DNA of 64,000 bases from Closterium sp. Naga37s-1 (GCA_947471745.1 CANJKZ010000267.1:310001-374000); one strand, 5' to 3'; positions 31,560 through 43,400 are shown, counted from the first letter of the stretch. The notes: generated by a model from the letters alone, not told the origin. Numbers and translations: made by a program.

Positions 31560-31564
31560 TCCAG

Positions 31565-31681
31565 CAGTTACTTCTCTTGTCAACCTCCGATGGTTGACTC
31601 GCCTTTGTTCCTCTGTAGTTCGCCTTGCTTGTAGTTCGGTGTTACGACACATAAGAAGCGTTTAATTAATTGTTTCCAACA
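31565..31681 (-). repeat. Copia1 5' LTR, remaining part
   Basis: 117 bp, CAGTTACTTCTC...TTTCCAACA, which completes the LTR begun at 16332. It is followed by the AGGAC target duplication. Confidence 0.92.
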
Positions 31682-31781
31682 AGGACAAGTTTCGCAAATC
31701 AATGGTGGAGGAGCAGAAATTGCTTATGGGGATATAGTCCATTGTGGCAGGAAAATGGATCTGGAACAGGGCCTTCGCTTC

Positions 31782-33029
31782 TGTTACAATCCCAAACAGG
31801 ACTTAGCGAAGGATCGTCTCAGGGTTGATCGCAGATAGTAGTTGTTGCAGCGGAAGTGAATGAAATTGACTGAGATAATAAAACTTGCATACATCGGGTT
31901 CAAATATAGAATACAGGGAATACGAAACGACCTAGACTAGCCATATACTATAAGGGGTACATTCCCTTTATTACAGCGAAGTTAGGCGAACAACATGTGC
32001 GATCGCAAAGGGCCAATATTTGGTTGGCTCAGCTGACTGCTTCATGAGGGCTCGCATTTTTGTCGCGAGGCTCCTGTTGGTTCTTTCCGCCAATCCCTGT
32101 TGCTCGTGAGCGTAGGGGAGAGAAATCATCCTCTGGATTCCTTCTTCCGCACAGATGGTTTTGAATCCTATGTCTGGTACTCTGGTGCTCCGTCAGTCTG
32201 GAAAGCTTTCAGCTTCTTGCCTTCGCTTTGAGTCTTTGCCATCTTGAGCCACATATAGAAACATTGGTAGGCGAGGTAACTGTTACTGACGTTCACAACC
32301 CAGATGAAGCGCGTTCTAGCGTTGATGAAGGTAAGGGTGTACTGCTCCCCTCCTAACCCTTTTGCCGTGAGTACCTGGAAATCGCTGTAGACCTTGTCGA
32401 GTGGATTGTACCGATCAGCTCCAGGTTTCTTTTCGGAGAAAGGATTCTGACGCAGCGCGGGTACCGGGCAGACGGTGCAGTTGGGTAAATCGTTTCTTGG
32501 CTGGAGCAGTTTTCCATCCGGCGGCAACAGTGCATCTTCCACAAATACTTTTGCATTGATGCAGTTGTTGAGCACTTCAATTGATGGGTGCCCGAGTCGT
32601 TTGTGCCAGATGTCGAGGCCGGCGCGGCATCCCTCATTGCGTGCGTAGAGCTCCTTCTCTCGTGCCAAAATTCTCTCTGCGGTTTCCTTTCCCACATCTT
32701 CCGCAGGTTCTTCCGGTACGAGGACTTGGAGTTGAGCTTATCGAATCTTGCTCCATGATACATTCCGCTGGAGTCGCCGATGGTGGTGATGTCAATTGTC
32801 ACGGGAAGCTCCAACGGTCCTTCTGGAGGAGTAGGCGTGACTCTTGGGCGGCGATCTTCCGGTTGAGTGACTTCTCCTTCTTCGAAATCGGAGTCGCCAA
32901 TCGCTACTCCCCTTGTCTCAAGCCGGAGGTAACTTCTGCCGTCAGTTGTGATTGGAATCTGGCGAGGTCCGTATTCAGGCAGCGCTTGCGTAGCTGTGCT
33001 GTCCCTGGAAGATGTTGTCCGGTGCGTCT
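31782..33029 (-). mobile_element. Copia2, internally deleted copia relic
   Basis: The left end, 31782 to about 31982, resembles the Copia3 LTR (TGTTACAATC..., GTTGCAGCGGAAG, GAATACGAAACGACCTA). It joins directly to integrase coding sequence (KYWPFAIAHVV), so RT and RNase H are deleted. Minus-strand coding then runs through the integrase core (TDGAPEYQT near 32170; HEQQGLAERTNR near 32080) and the HHCC finger (WHKRLGHPS near 32600), with a frameshift near 32690. Upstream protease-side sequence reaches about 33020. It was inactive long ago. It ends against the LTR of another relic. Confidence 0.8.
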
Positions 33030-34450
33030 TGTGGTGTACACTCTTTGGAGTGGACCACCTCCCAAACCCTATTGGTTGGGGTTCTCTCTTGTTGGAACTC
33101 TCTTCTTGGAAATTCTCTTGGTTCTAACATTGCTCATGCCCAAGTTGGCTCCTGAGATTCCTGGACTTTAGGAGGAGGTTCTAAGACTACTATAGCTTCT
33201 AATAGTATCTTAGACCATTCTATCATGGTATCAGAGAAGGCCTAGCAATCTGTTAAAACAGGAGCTACTCAAGACGTTGGACCATAATACCTTGGTGGAA
33301 GCTAAATAGCTTATATCCCTCCCAGGGCTGCTGAAATTGCACTGTTGCCCCATGCATCCGAAACCAGCACGTCCTAATGTGCATCGACAGCCACGAGGTG
33401 CAGTAGAAGCTAATGCAAGACTCTAAGTGCAAGACCTTCGGGGAGGCTAACTACTAATTGGGCATGCACATTGAAAAGGACATTAGCAATGGATGGATGA
33501 AGCTGCATCTGGAGAAGTACATCAGCTACCAATTTAGAGAACATTCAGCTGACGATTAATCCGACACGAAGCAGATGACGCCCCGACACTTTCCAGCAAC
33601 GTTCCATGCCATCAGCAGTTTCTTCTAGCATAGCTGCAATTGCACAGTATTTATTGACATCAGGAACGGGGACAATAGGGTTAATTTTTTTACCCTTCTG
33701 GTTCGGTTCCCTGACAATGTGATCTGATTGTTCCTCGCAGGTTCGGGAGGAAGGTTGCAATAATATTTCCATCTAAGTTCAAACTCATCAAGGAGCAAGC
33801 TCATTCTCAATCTATTAGGGAACATGGTATATGCAGTAGTGCACACCCGGCAGGACATGTCATCTTCTGTGGGGCAGCTGGCTAGGGTGGTGCAAAATCC
33901 TACTAAGGATCAGGTGGATGCAACAAATTGGCTGATTCAGTTTTTAAGCTCCTACCCAACTTTTGGAATTCAATACTCTGTTGTGGCACAATGGAATAAA
34001 AAGGGAGCAGAGGAACTCAAGTAGAAGGAGGAGCACCTTGGAGAAAGGGGTTTGATGGTGCATGCTTGATTGTAGGAGGACCCGTGACCTGGAGGTCAAA
34101 TTAGCAGGCAAAAACGGCAGGTTCATCTACTGAAGCTGACGACATGTCAATATACCATGCAACCAAGAACCTGGTTTGGTAGAGGAAGCTGCTGGAGGAG
34201 ATTAGGAATGAGCAAAAAGCACCTACCCTACTGTCTTGTAACAACTCGGGTGCAATTGCAATGTCCAAGAACGTTGTGTTGCATTGGCTGAACAAGCACA
34301 TGCACATAAATTGGCACTGGTTGTGCAAGCAAGTGTAGATCGGGATCCTCCAACCACTATATGTGAAGACGCAGCAGCAGCCGCAGATTTTTTTACGAAG
34401 CAGCTGGCTGAAGAACCTCACTCACATTGGGCCAAGTTGAGTGGCATGAG
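33030..34450 (+). mobile_element. Copia4, degenerate copia relic
   Basis: The 5' LTR is about 33030-33225, ending TCTATCA, followed by a perfect primer-binding site TGGTATCAGAG (33226-33236). Downstream plus-strand sequence is full of stops. It still shows RT-end words (LGMHIEKDI near 33460; MVYAVVHTRQDMSSSVGQLAR from 33824) and RNase H words (HATKNLVW, NSGAIAMSKNVVLHWLNKH, 34150-34310). This is the layout of TNT1-like elements with most of gag, protease and integrase deleted. No 3' LTR was found. Confidence 0.75.
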
Positions 34451-34564
34451 CCAAAAATAGGCTTACATACGGAGGCGCAAGCAGGTGACAGCATAATACC
34501 TTATGGTGAGCCTCGGTTGTTCATGAGGAGAAGCGGAGGGCTCGACTTTTCACTTTGGGCCCTT

Positions 34565-34567
<3 letters not shown>

Positions 34568-34601
<34 letters not shown>
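34568..34601 (-). repeat. 34-bp poly(T) tract
   Basis: A pure T run. Read on the minus strand it is a poly(A) tail that would belong to a retroposed body to its right (34602 onward), but no coding content or target duplication could be assigned. Confidence 0.6.
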
Positions 34602-34603
<2 letters not shown>

Positions 34604-37600
34604 GCTGGTCAAGGAAAAGCGCACATAAATCAGGACCCGCATGTGGGGTCCTGATCTAGCATGTGGCCCCACATGTCCAACTCGTGTGTCGCACCCCGTT
34701 GCGACCGTGCATAGTGCGCATGATCGCAACAAGACAGTGCGTTGTGATCGCAGTGTCCCGCGCAGGGCAGCGCACGACTGCATCAGCATTTGTCGGTCGT
34801 GCTGGATTGCCCACGGGGTTTGCCGAGATATTTTAAAGGGTGCTCGGGATTTTGGTAGAATAACGGAATACCCAACTGACTTGGCAAACAGGAAAATTTG
34901 CCCGAAAGCCACGCTGCTTAGCACGACAATTTCATTACACGTACAAAACGGTGAAACCTGTTTCAGAACGGTAAAAATCGTTTTACAATTGGAAAACAAG
35001 AATCATATACGAAAAATCGTTATTCCTCATGAAAATTCAAGAACACCCGTGAGAGGAGTTAGCAGAGACATTTGGAGGAAGTGTAATTTGAAGTCAGATT
35101 CTCTAATGATGCGAAACAAGCCAAGTTAAGCAGAAGTTGGGAAACCGTTTTTGAAAGCAAGCCTGACAAATTCCGATATTGCTGTTGTTCAACTGTTTAG
35201 CATTTTCCATTTGCTTGTGCTATGGCATCATATGAATGCGTGCTTGCACTTGCTCGCCTTTAACCGTGAATTCTACCACTGCGTATTGACGATTGTAGGA
35301 ACAATACTAAAGACTGCCGAAACGGCTCGACCAGTTCTCTCAAGCTACAAGCTAAGCCAATCTTTGCTAGATGACTTCTTTTTACTCAACCTTGGCTGGG
35401 AGGATTTTAAGTAAAGCAGGTACTGCTAGGCCTAACCTTGTAGTTCTTAGTTTTAATTTATTCCGCATTATGTTTGGCACTCAATAGGTGGGAGGTGAGT
35501 GGTTGGTGGACGAACGTGTTCCCCAAGGACTTTTGTATCATATCATGAGAAAGCACGTGTTAGGAATAGCAATGCTGCTGCAATTCGCAGCCACTGCCGT
35601 ACATCGTAGTACAGTAGGTTCCTTCCCTGCGCCCCATTGGCTGATATTGTCTATGTGTGACCAATCGTATCTTGAGACATTAGGATGCTATAAGGATCCA
35701 TTGAAAATTTTGCCCTAACGAATAAGGGATTTGCTACAACTTTGGAGGGTGCGCCTTACCCTAAAACGAATATGAGGCCCTGTTTGATACATACCTTAGC
35801 TAGCTGTGTGTATTTTCGTCATTACATCACTCTTTGCTCTCACGTACTAGCGGAGGTACTCAAGACTTCCACAATCTCACAACCTTCATACTTCGTCTTT
35901 GAAATACCCTAACAACTTCATCTTAACCCAACATGGTTCGAAATCTAGTGGAGAGTAAGACTACACTACTTTATGCTCAGAGCATCGCTTGCATCGATAT
36001 GAGAGGATTACATTACAAGTCATTCAAGATATGAGAAATTACAAGGCTCCTCTGAGAAGGTAGGGTCTATAGAACTACCCCTAGCCCCACCTTGTTAGGT
36101 GTAACCTCTTCTGCACAAACAACAACATTAGCAACGGGATAACATCCGGCTTCCGAATTTGGATCTAGCCATGAAAAATTGTTTTTTACTTTAACAAAGC
36201 AGTTCAGCTCTGCATAGCAAACTGCAACTGCACCTATAGCATCATTCAATACACGAGAAACATTCATGTGAATCAACACATCATCATCCACAAGTCAAAA
36301 TATACTAGTGGTGTATCACATACCAAGAGAGAGCCAACAATTTGAAGGCTCGTTTGCGTTTGTTCCACATCATTATTGGAAGCAATATGGAGGGCACTGA
36401 GTCAAAGCAGCAAACGGTTATGAAACACAATGTCTCAATATTCTGGAAATGCAGATTTTGGTGGCTTTTGATGAAGAGGAATTCGTTTCCTGGAGCTTTG
36501 AATACGAATTGATGTATAAGTGGCTCAGGTAAGGCTGGTGTTGTTAGAGATTAAGGACGGAGTCTATGAAGATTAGGGGCTGAAATATCTCAAAATCGTC
36601 AACTACAATTCTGGACAGAAAAGTCGTCGTCACAAGAAACGTCGTCGACGAAAGGTCCACTGTTAGAATTCTTTCAAACTCGAGTATGTTGTAGCCCTTG
36701 ACCGTGGCTATCTTTCCCAATTTGAATAGTATCAGAATATGGAGTATAACTCGAGTTATGAACTTCGGCGCACTAGGGGGTATGCTGCCATAGAAAACGT
36801 AACTCAATCACAATGATCTCACAAGTTCACACAAGAAAGTTAGAGTAGCAATAGAGCCAGGTAGGAGGGGATGAGGAGGACGAGAGGGAAGGTCCCAAGA
36901 GAGTCCCCAACCAAGGAAACCCCATGCCATACAATTCCCTTCCCCATAGGCAACCCAACTTTGACCTTTGTCACTATCCCAACCTCCACAATCCACCTCA
37001 ACCCAACTTGGCCACACTTGCCAACCTGGTTTGGTTTCTCCCAACCATTTGGCAGCAACTACAGTAGAAAAGACGAATTTCCCAACCCCCAAAAGTCTGT
37101 ACCCCATATTGAGTCAACCCCACAACTTCCCATAGTCACCACAACCAAATATCAAAAGCATACGAACTCCAACGTTCGTAACTTTCTAGTTCGTGCTCCG
37201 ATTGAAGCGATACTTGGTTCCTCGGAAAGCTCTTGAGCAGAGGAGTCACTTCAGATATCTGCTCAAGCCAAATAACATTCACACACACACTCAGAAAAAC
37301 CAAACCGCACAAAACACAAATTCTTGCACACACTCACAACACGCATGCAACGCACGAACATATGATGGGAGGCAGACAGACGTGAATGCGAATGGTAGCA
37401 TCACTCAACAGGTGTTCATTAATGACTCCAAGTGTCACGGAAGCTACAATATATCTGGAAACTCTTTTGCAAGCATCATATGGCATCACACAAAGCAAAC
37501 TCATTAAAAAACAAAATTGGAGAAAAAAAATCTAGGACCAACATGAATGACCTAGATCAAGAGACGTAGAACGTTATGTGACCAATTTGTGTAAGATGAA

Positions 37601-37986
37601 GGAGGTTTTCCTATAAATATTTTCTTCACCATAATCCTTGGTGGCCTGAATCCTTAGTGGCGATTGTATCGCTTGCTACTTCATGCCCAAAGAATTGTCA
37701 CATAATAGTACAAAAACTCTTAGATTTCCGCTGTTACAAATTTCAAACAAAGTCTCCAAAATATCCTAGGGGCTTGACGCAACCGAGCATCGTACAACAT
37801 TGAATTCAATATTGAAATGCTTTCATTAAAAAAAAAAAACATTCACACATGGATGGTGGCAAGAGTGTTTACCAGCACACCTCTGGAGGAAATGATAGTG
37901 GAGAAACTTCAGCTTCGCTCCACCACTTTCAGGCACATCTTTCAGTGCTCCAACGGTAACATCAGAAATGGGAGTTCAGTGAGACG
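34602..37986. other. Lower-GC region without recognisable gene
   Basis: GC drops visibly compared with the rest of the window. Short open frames (up to about 160 residues, for example 34641-35129 plus) resemble nothing I know and lack coding-like composition. 34640-34670 has a short GGACC/GGTCC inverted repeat around CCGCATGTGG. The 36550-37260 part has words such as AACTCGAGTTATGAAC and TTCGTGCTCCGATTGAAG that resemble plant LTR-retrotransposon non-coding DNA; that is a weak impression. Confidence 0.45.
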
Positions 37987-38005
37987 TTGCTTGACCCCAG
38001 CCAGC

Positions 38006-38428
38006 ATTGCCTGACAAGAAATCGTCTCTCTGCCCTCCCTCTGCCCTCCCTCTGCCCTCCCTCTGCCCTATGCCCTCTCTCTGCCCTCCCTCTGCCCTCC
38101 CTCTGCCCTCCCTCTACCCTCCCTCTGCCCTCCCTCTGCCCTCTCTCTGCCCTCCCTCTGCCCTCCCTCTGTCCTCAATCCACCCTCCCTCTGCCCTCCC
38201 TCTGCCCTCCCTCTGCCCTCCCTCTGCCCTCCCTCTGCCCTCCCTCTGTCCTCCCTCTGCCCTCCCTCTGCCCTCCCTCTTCCCTCCCTCTGCCCTCCCT
38301 CTGCCCTCCCTCTGCCCTCCCTCTGCCCTCCCTCTGCCCTCCCTGTGCCCTCCCTGTGCCCTCCCTGTGCCCTCCCTCTGCCCTCCCTCTGTCATCCCTC
38401 CATCCTCCCTCTCCGCATCACCCCCTCA
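38006..38428 (+). repeat. CCCTCTGCCCT minisatellite before a gyrase-like exon
   Basis: About 35 copies of an 11-bp pyrimidine unit (variants with CTGTGCC, CTGTCCT and CTACCCT) end in CCCCCTCAG, the acceptor of the gyrase C-terminal exon at 38430. It acts as an expanded polypyrimidine tract like that at 5048-5271. Frames reading LPSLCPPSA are artefacts. Confidence 0.9.
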
Positions 38429-38429
38429 G

Positions 38430-38560
38430 GGCTAGGCGAGATGATGCCAACGCAGCTGTGGGAGACGACGCTGGACCCCAGCCAGAGGCGGCTGAAGCTC
38501 ATCACGGTGGACGAGGAGGCACAGGCCAGTGTCACCCTCTCCGTGCTCATGGGGGATAAG
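38430..38560 (+). CDS. DNA gyrase B C-terminal exon, opposite strand from main gene
   Basis: Encodes LGEMMPTQLWETTLDPSQRR and continues through VTLSVLMGDK, the conserved C-terminal block of bacterial/organellar GyrB (RFKGLGEMM...LWETTLDP). It is flanked by a good acceptor (38428-38429) and the donor AAG|GTGCGC at 38561. The phase fits a preceding codon that ends in G (KG|LGEMM). This is exactly the part that should follow the last gyrase exon visible at 1-71, yet it lies 38 kb away on the other strand. It may be a second partial gyrase copy or the true tail moved by inversion or misassembly. No upstream gyrase exons are visible near it. Confidence 0.85.
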
Positions 38561-38815
38561 GTGCGCTCATAGGGGATAAGGTGCGGTCGTGGGGGATAAG
38601 GTGCGGTCGTGGGGGATAAGGTGCGTTCATGGGGGATAAGGTGCGCTCATGGGGGATAAGGTGCGGTCATGGGGGATAAGGTGCGGTCGTGGGGGATAAG
38701 GTGCGTTCATGGGGGATAAGGTGCGCTCATGGGGGGTAAGATGCGGGCATGGGGGATAAGGTGCGGTCATGGGGGATAAGGTGCGGTCATGGGCGATAAG
38801 GTGCACTCATTCTCA
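38551..38815 (+). repeat. 20-bp minisatellite spanning exon end and donor
   Basis: About thirteen copies of GGGGGATAAGGTGCGGTCAT (variants CGCTCAT, CGGTCGT, CGTTCAT). The first copy holds the exon's last codons (GDK) and donor GATAAG|GTGCG; the others repeat exon end plus donor into the intron, as in the gyrase gene at 1-10 kb. Confidence 0.92.
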
Positions 38816-39055
38816 TGTGCTTATGGGGGGGTACAAGGTGGGTTCATGGGGGATAATCTGGGTGGATGGACCGGCATGGGCTGAATTGGATGTGGCGGAT
38901 ATGCGTCCTCCTCCCTGCTGACCTTCCCCTCACCCCATGACGTGTTCTCGCACAAAAGGTAGTGTATCGTATCCACCTACCTGCTTCCACTGTTGCACAC
39001 CCTTCACTACACACACCATGTGATGTGCTCTGTCCGGTGCGGTTGCACTTCGCAG

Positions 39056-39124
39056 GTGGGGCCGCAAGGAGTTAATTCAGATTGTAGGAAGTAGGATGGC
39101 AGCAGCTGGCTTGCTCGACATCTA
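39056..39124 (+). pseudogene. Probable last exon of GyrB, frameshifted
   Basis: The acceptor CTTCGCAG at 39048-39055 is followed by GTGGGGCCGCAAGGAG. Joined in phase to the exon at 38430-38560 it reads VGPQGVNSDCRK and stops at 39094. One frame over, the same DNA reads RKELIQIVGSRMAAAGLLDI and a stop at 39124, which matches the RKELI motif expected at the GyrB C-terminus. A two-base loss (or one-base gain) after CCG would explain this. It may be a pseudogene or a sequencing error. Confidence 0.6.
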
Positions 39125-39154
39125 GCAGCACCGAACTGAACGATCAAGTTTTTT

Positions 39155-39207
39155 GTTGTTTTTTGTTGTTGTTGTTGTTGTTGTTGTTTTTTTTTTTTTT
39201 TTTTTTT
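39155..39207 (+). repeat. (GTT)n and poly(T) simple repeat
   Basis: TTTTGTTG/TTG units followed by a T run of about 21. No coding meaning. Confidence 0.9.
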
Positions 39208-39347
39208 GAGGCAGCACTGCTTGATCAGTGTGCCCCGAGTTCAGTCGGATGCCCTGTCCTGTTCATTCGGAAACTTTACCATTCCTCAGTACCATAATCA
39301 CCCCGTGCAAATGTAAGTTTAATATCATTGTTGATTTAACATCACAG

Positions 39348-39638
39348 TTAGAGGCGCAAATGTGAGTTTAGGTGAAAATCACCTACCGCGTTGTTGCTAC
39401 CGTTGCTGCCACTGCCAGCAGCAGCGTTGTTGCTGCCATTGCTGTCATCACCAGGAGCGTTGTTGCTGCCATTGGTGTCATCGCCAGGAGCGTTGTTGCT
39501 GCCATTGCTGTCATCGCTAGGAGCATTGTTGCTACCATTGCTGCCGCTGCCAGCAGCGTAAGCATCAAGAATTGCAGCTCCAAACATGAATGTGTTGAGA
39601 ACAATATTTTTTTTACTAGAATTTGCTGCGATTGTCAA
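39348..39638 (-). CDS. Hypothetical Ser/Asn/Gly repeat protein, 96 residues
   Basis: Not recognised. The N-terminal part (TIAANSSKKNIVLNTFMFGAAILDAYAAG) is non-repetitive and could be the end of a longer exon. It is followed by about four units of an 11-residue repeat, APGDDSNGSNN, coded by a 33-bp DNA repeat. The repeat length is a multiple of three and the reading frame is kept, unlike the neighbouring minisatellites; that mildly favours real coding. A possible splice acceptor or start was not settled. It could also be a chance frame over a minisatellite. Confidence 0.25.
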   Translation of the reverse strand: MTIAANSSKKNIVLNTFMFGAAILDAYAAGSGSNGSNNAPSDDSNGSNNAPGDDTNGSNNAPGDDSNGSNNAAAGSGSNGSNNAVGDFHLNSHLRL

Positions 39639-39758
39639 GCTATAAAAGCCAGCAGCTAAAAGAGTGAACCCCAGCCCAACTTGAAAACGTGTTGTGTGAT
39701 GAGTTGGTTGAAGCGAAGGGAAACAAAAATCGGGCTATTTCAAAGAATCATTTCAACG

Positions 39759-40024
39759 TGTTAGAATAAGTAAGGAAGGATCCTTTGGATAGGATAAGTC
39801 TGCAGGAGTTGTATAGCGGAAGTCTTTTGTGGTAGGAATCTTGTTGCATAGTGAATGTAATTGACAAGATTGATTGAAATAGAAACATTACACACATTAT
39901 TGAGATCCTAGCTAGCCATGTACTCTGAGGGGTACGTTCCCTTATTAATCGTAATACATCGTTACAGTGCTAGCTATCTTTCAGTTACCAAGTTGTCTTC
40001 TATAACTGTATGGACGGTTACGCC
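39759..40024 (-). repeat. Older LTR-like sequence, left part
   Basis: Starts TGTTAGAATAAG and contains words shared with Copia2 and Copia3 LTRs (TAGCGGAAG, CTAGCTAGCCATGTACTC, GGGGTACGTTCCCTTATTA). Copia3 interrupts it at ACGCC; it continues from 46411 (TGTTGCAATTCCTTTG...). No coding part is attached, so it is probably a solo or truncated LTR. Confidence 0.55.
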
Positions 40025-40465
40025 TGTTGCAATCAGAAAGGTGATCGTGCCTAGGATCTCCTTAGGAAGGTTCGCAGAGATTTGAGTGTTGCAGCGGAAG
40101 ATATTGACCTCAGATCAGAGTGAATCTAAAATGACTGAGATAAATAAAAAAACATACAAACACATTCGTATCAATAAGTGTACAGGGGAATACGAAACGA
40201 CCTAACTAGCCATATACTATAAGGAAGAAATTCCCTTATTACAGCGAAATCCAACCGTGCGACTCCAGACGGTTACGAACTGTTCCCGGCAGAATCCCCG
40301 CCACTGCAACTCCCCGATGGTGTATGCCTTGACGGTCAAGATGCTCCATAACCGTACGCGACATTTCACGTCACTCCATACTTTTGCCTTCATACACTTT
40401 ACTGTGTGACTCGCTTGCTACTGCCAGGTGTGCACTGTAATTTCCACCATTCACTATTCGTAACA
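40025..40465 (-). repeat. Copia3 3' LTR
   Basis: 441 bp, TGTTGCAATCAG...TTCGTAACA on the plus strand. Confidence 0.9.
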
Positions 40466-40472
40466 CCCCACT

Positions 40473-43400
40473 TCACTCCTGGCCGTAGCAGGTCTTGACC
40501 CGCTTGACTACTCCGCTGAGTTCGGAGCAGTGCTGGTACTGCTGATTTGACAGTCGCTTCGTGAGGAAGTCAGATGCCATGTCACCCATCGGGCAATAGG
40601 TCAAGTCGACCTTCCCCTTGTCAAACTTTGTCTTTGACGAAGAAGTACCACAGCGCAATGTGTTTGGTGCGGTTGACGAATCCTGGTTTGTTCGCGATCC
40701 TGATCTCGCTCTGGTTGTCGCAGTGTAGGCGAAAGGTAGGCAAAGTGGGGATTTTCGCTTCCTATAAGAGCTCCTGTAGATAAAGCCCCTTCGCGAACTG
40801 CTGCCGTCGCGGCAATGAATTCAGCTTCAGCTGATGACAGGGCAACCAGTTCCTGCTTCTGTGAGTTCCAGGAGATGGGCCATGCTGGCTCGAGGCGGAA
40901 CAGGAATCCAGTTCTCGACCATCGATTGTCGGGGTCAGCAGCATGATCGGCATCCACGTAGCCGATGAGGTTGAAGGACGGGGTCGTGACTGTGGAGTAG
41001 TAGAGCCCAATGTTGGCGTGGAGTGCGCTGAAGGTCTAGGAGATTTTCAGCCGTTGGTTTGCGAGAGTACTAAGGCAGTTGGCTCACGATGTAGGATAGG
41101 TCTGGCTTGCATGTGACTGAGGCAAAGAGGAGGCATCCCAGCTGTTGCTGGTAAGTGTGAAGGCCTGCGGGGGATAGGGTTTTGTTGTCGGGTTTGTAGT
41201 TCGGTCCGGGCATGCGGTAGGGAGTTGAGAGTGGTGCGGGAGAGATGTTGAACATCTTCTCAAGAGTTTCAGCATACTTAGCAGCTGAGGGGTGGATGGC
41301 TTCTGGCGTGTAAGTGATGTTGAGTGCCAGAAACTACTTCACGTCATGGTTGGTGGTGATGTCGACGCGCGTCGCCAGATTCTTCTCAAACTGGTCGAGC
41401 AGGGTGCTGCTTGTTCCTGTGTAGAGGAGATCGTCGACGTACACGGTGAGCAGAATGTAGTCGCCACAGAAGTGCAAGCGATACATGCCTGGGTCGTGCG
41501 GCAGCTGCGTGAATCCTATCTCGAGCAGGATTTTGTGCACGTGCTGCTGCCAGAGCCGTGGTGCTTGTTTGATCCCGTATAGGGACTTCTTCAGCTGACA
41601 GACGCGGGGATCTCCTTCGCCGAAGGTGTGTGGCTGCTCCACAAAAACAATAGCATCCACCAGCGCGTAGAGAAAGGCGTTCGTTACGTCGATCTGGCGG
41701 AGAGGTAGGTGCTGCGCGGCGGCGATGACGAGCAAGACTCTGACGGAGGTGTGACGGTTGACCGGCGCAAATGTCTGGTCGAAGTCGATGTCGTGCCTCT
41801 GGTTGTAACCGCTTACGACCCAGAAAGCCTTGAATCGCTCTATAATGCAATATGCTGTGGTCTTCATGCCGAAGACCCACTTCCCTGAGAGCACACGCCT
41901 TCCTTTGATTGCGGCGCGGTCGACGAGCACCCAAGTGTCCCATGATTCGAGGGCCTTAATCCCAGCGTCCATGGCCTCGCACCATTCCTTGTTGTGAGGA
42001 CCCATGAGCGCTTGTCGCGGGTTCCTAGGCTCGATGACGCGCAGGGCCGCGGAGGTGGCGGTGTGGAGCCCCAGCAGTTGCAGCCCAGAGACAGTGCTGT
42101 CATGGCGATGCTGTGGGACGACTTCCTGCATGTCGTTATCGTCGCTTTCTGGTTCAGGTGGCGGTGGCGGCGCGGGCTCCCTGCTGCTTCCTCCCGCAGG
42201 TCCTGGTGGTGAGTCGTTGCTGTCATCGTCGTCGTTGTTGTCTCCGCCGATGTCGGGAAATTCGCTCGGGCGGTCCTCTTCCAAGATGACGGCAGCTGCT
42301 CGTCTTCAGGGGTAGCATAGCTGTGTCCGTCGTTCGCGTAGACGCGGTTCGCGCTCGTCTGCTCGTCTTTGCAGAACTGGGCGAGGTTGAGCCGCTCGCA
42401 GAAATGACGTCGTGCGCATTAGTGACCTGCAGGTCCAGAAAAATCCACGCCTTATATTTGTAGCTTATGCCGAGGTGAACTCCCCAGGGCGCACGGCTTG
42501 CGAACTTGCCGATGGTTGATGTTGGGGGGCGATACTGCACCATGCAACCCCACACGCGGAGCATGGAGGTGTCGCCCTTCTTGCCTGTCCACTTGACGTG
42601 CGGCAACAGGTTCCTTGCGATGGCTATCGTGGAAAGGAGATTGTGCACCCGTACGGCGTGGTGCATCGTGTACGGCCAGTAGGTTGCTGGAAGCTTTGAC
42701 TGCTTCAGCAGCGCGCGCACTTTCGTCATGAGTGCGCGATTTGTGCGCTTGGCGACACCCTGTTGCGGATGTGTGTAGGAAAGGGAGACGTGATGCGAGA
42801 TCCCCTTCTGCGCCATGTAGTCCTGCAACTCCTTGCTGCGGAATTCTGCTGCGCCGTCGGTCAGCCAGATCTGGAGCTTCTTGCCAGATTGCCGTTGCGC
42901 GTGCGCCAGCCAGAGACGGAAGACCTCATATGCCCTGCTGCGGAACTGCACGTTCACAATCCAGACATAGCAGGTTCCCGCGTCGACGAAGGTGAGGGTG
43001 TAGCTCTCGTTGTTGAGCCCGCAGTGGCCGACAACAAGAAAATTACGGTACACCTTGTGCAGTTTGGGGTAGCGATTGGTCCCAGGTTCCAGCAGCGGGA
43101 ACGACTGATGACTCAGCGCAACTTCGAGACAGACAGTGCGGGTGCACGGCTGCAATGTTGTCCTAACTTCGAAGTCGTCAAGGCGCAAGAGTGCGCCAGG
43201 TGCGAAGACGCCGGCTTCGATGCAGTTGTTCAATGTCACGCGCGAGGGGTGATCGAGGCGCTGATGCCATAGGTCGCCGTTTGCGCGGAGTCCGGAGGCG
43301 CGCATGTAGTGAGCGCGCACTGCTTCATGATCTTCTTTAGGTACCGGAGTAGGTTCTGCATGCACTTGTTCTTCTACTGCGTCTTCGTTCGCCGTTGTGG

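Larger units (their letters stand above)
10636..31681 (-). mobile_element. Copia1, decayed Ty1/copia element carrying nested insertions
   Basis: Limits are fixed by the direct duplication AGGAC at 10631-10635 and 31682-31686. The LTRs have TGTT...AACA ends: 3' LTR 10636-11082, 5' LTR 16332-16648 plus 31565-31681. A primer-binding site TGGTATGAGAG (initiator Met tRNA type, 16321-16331) abuts the 5' LTR, and a polypurine tract GAAGGGGAG abuts the 3' LTR. Without the nested 15-kb insert the element is about 6.1 kb. Its coding region is interrupted by stops and a frameshift, so it is no longer autonomous. Confidence 0.93.

Noticed and set aside
32581..33171. Plus-strand 196-residue frame
   Set aside because: Antisense to the Copia2 zinc-finger/integrase region.
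37987..38559. Plus-strand frame LPSLCPPSALPLPS ending in the gyrase exon
   Set aside because: The repeat part is the polypyrimidine minisatellite before the acceptor; only 38430-38560 is coding.
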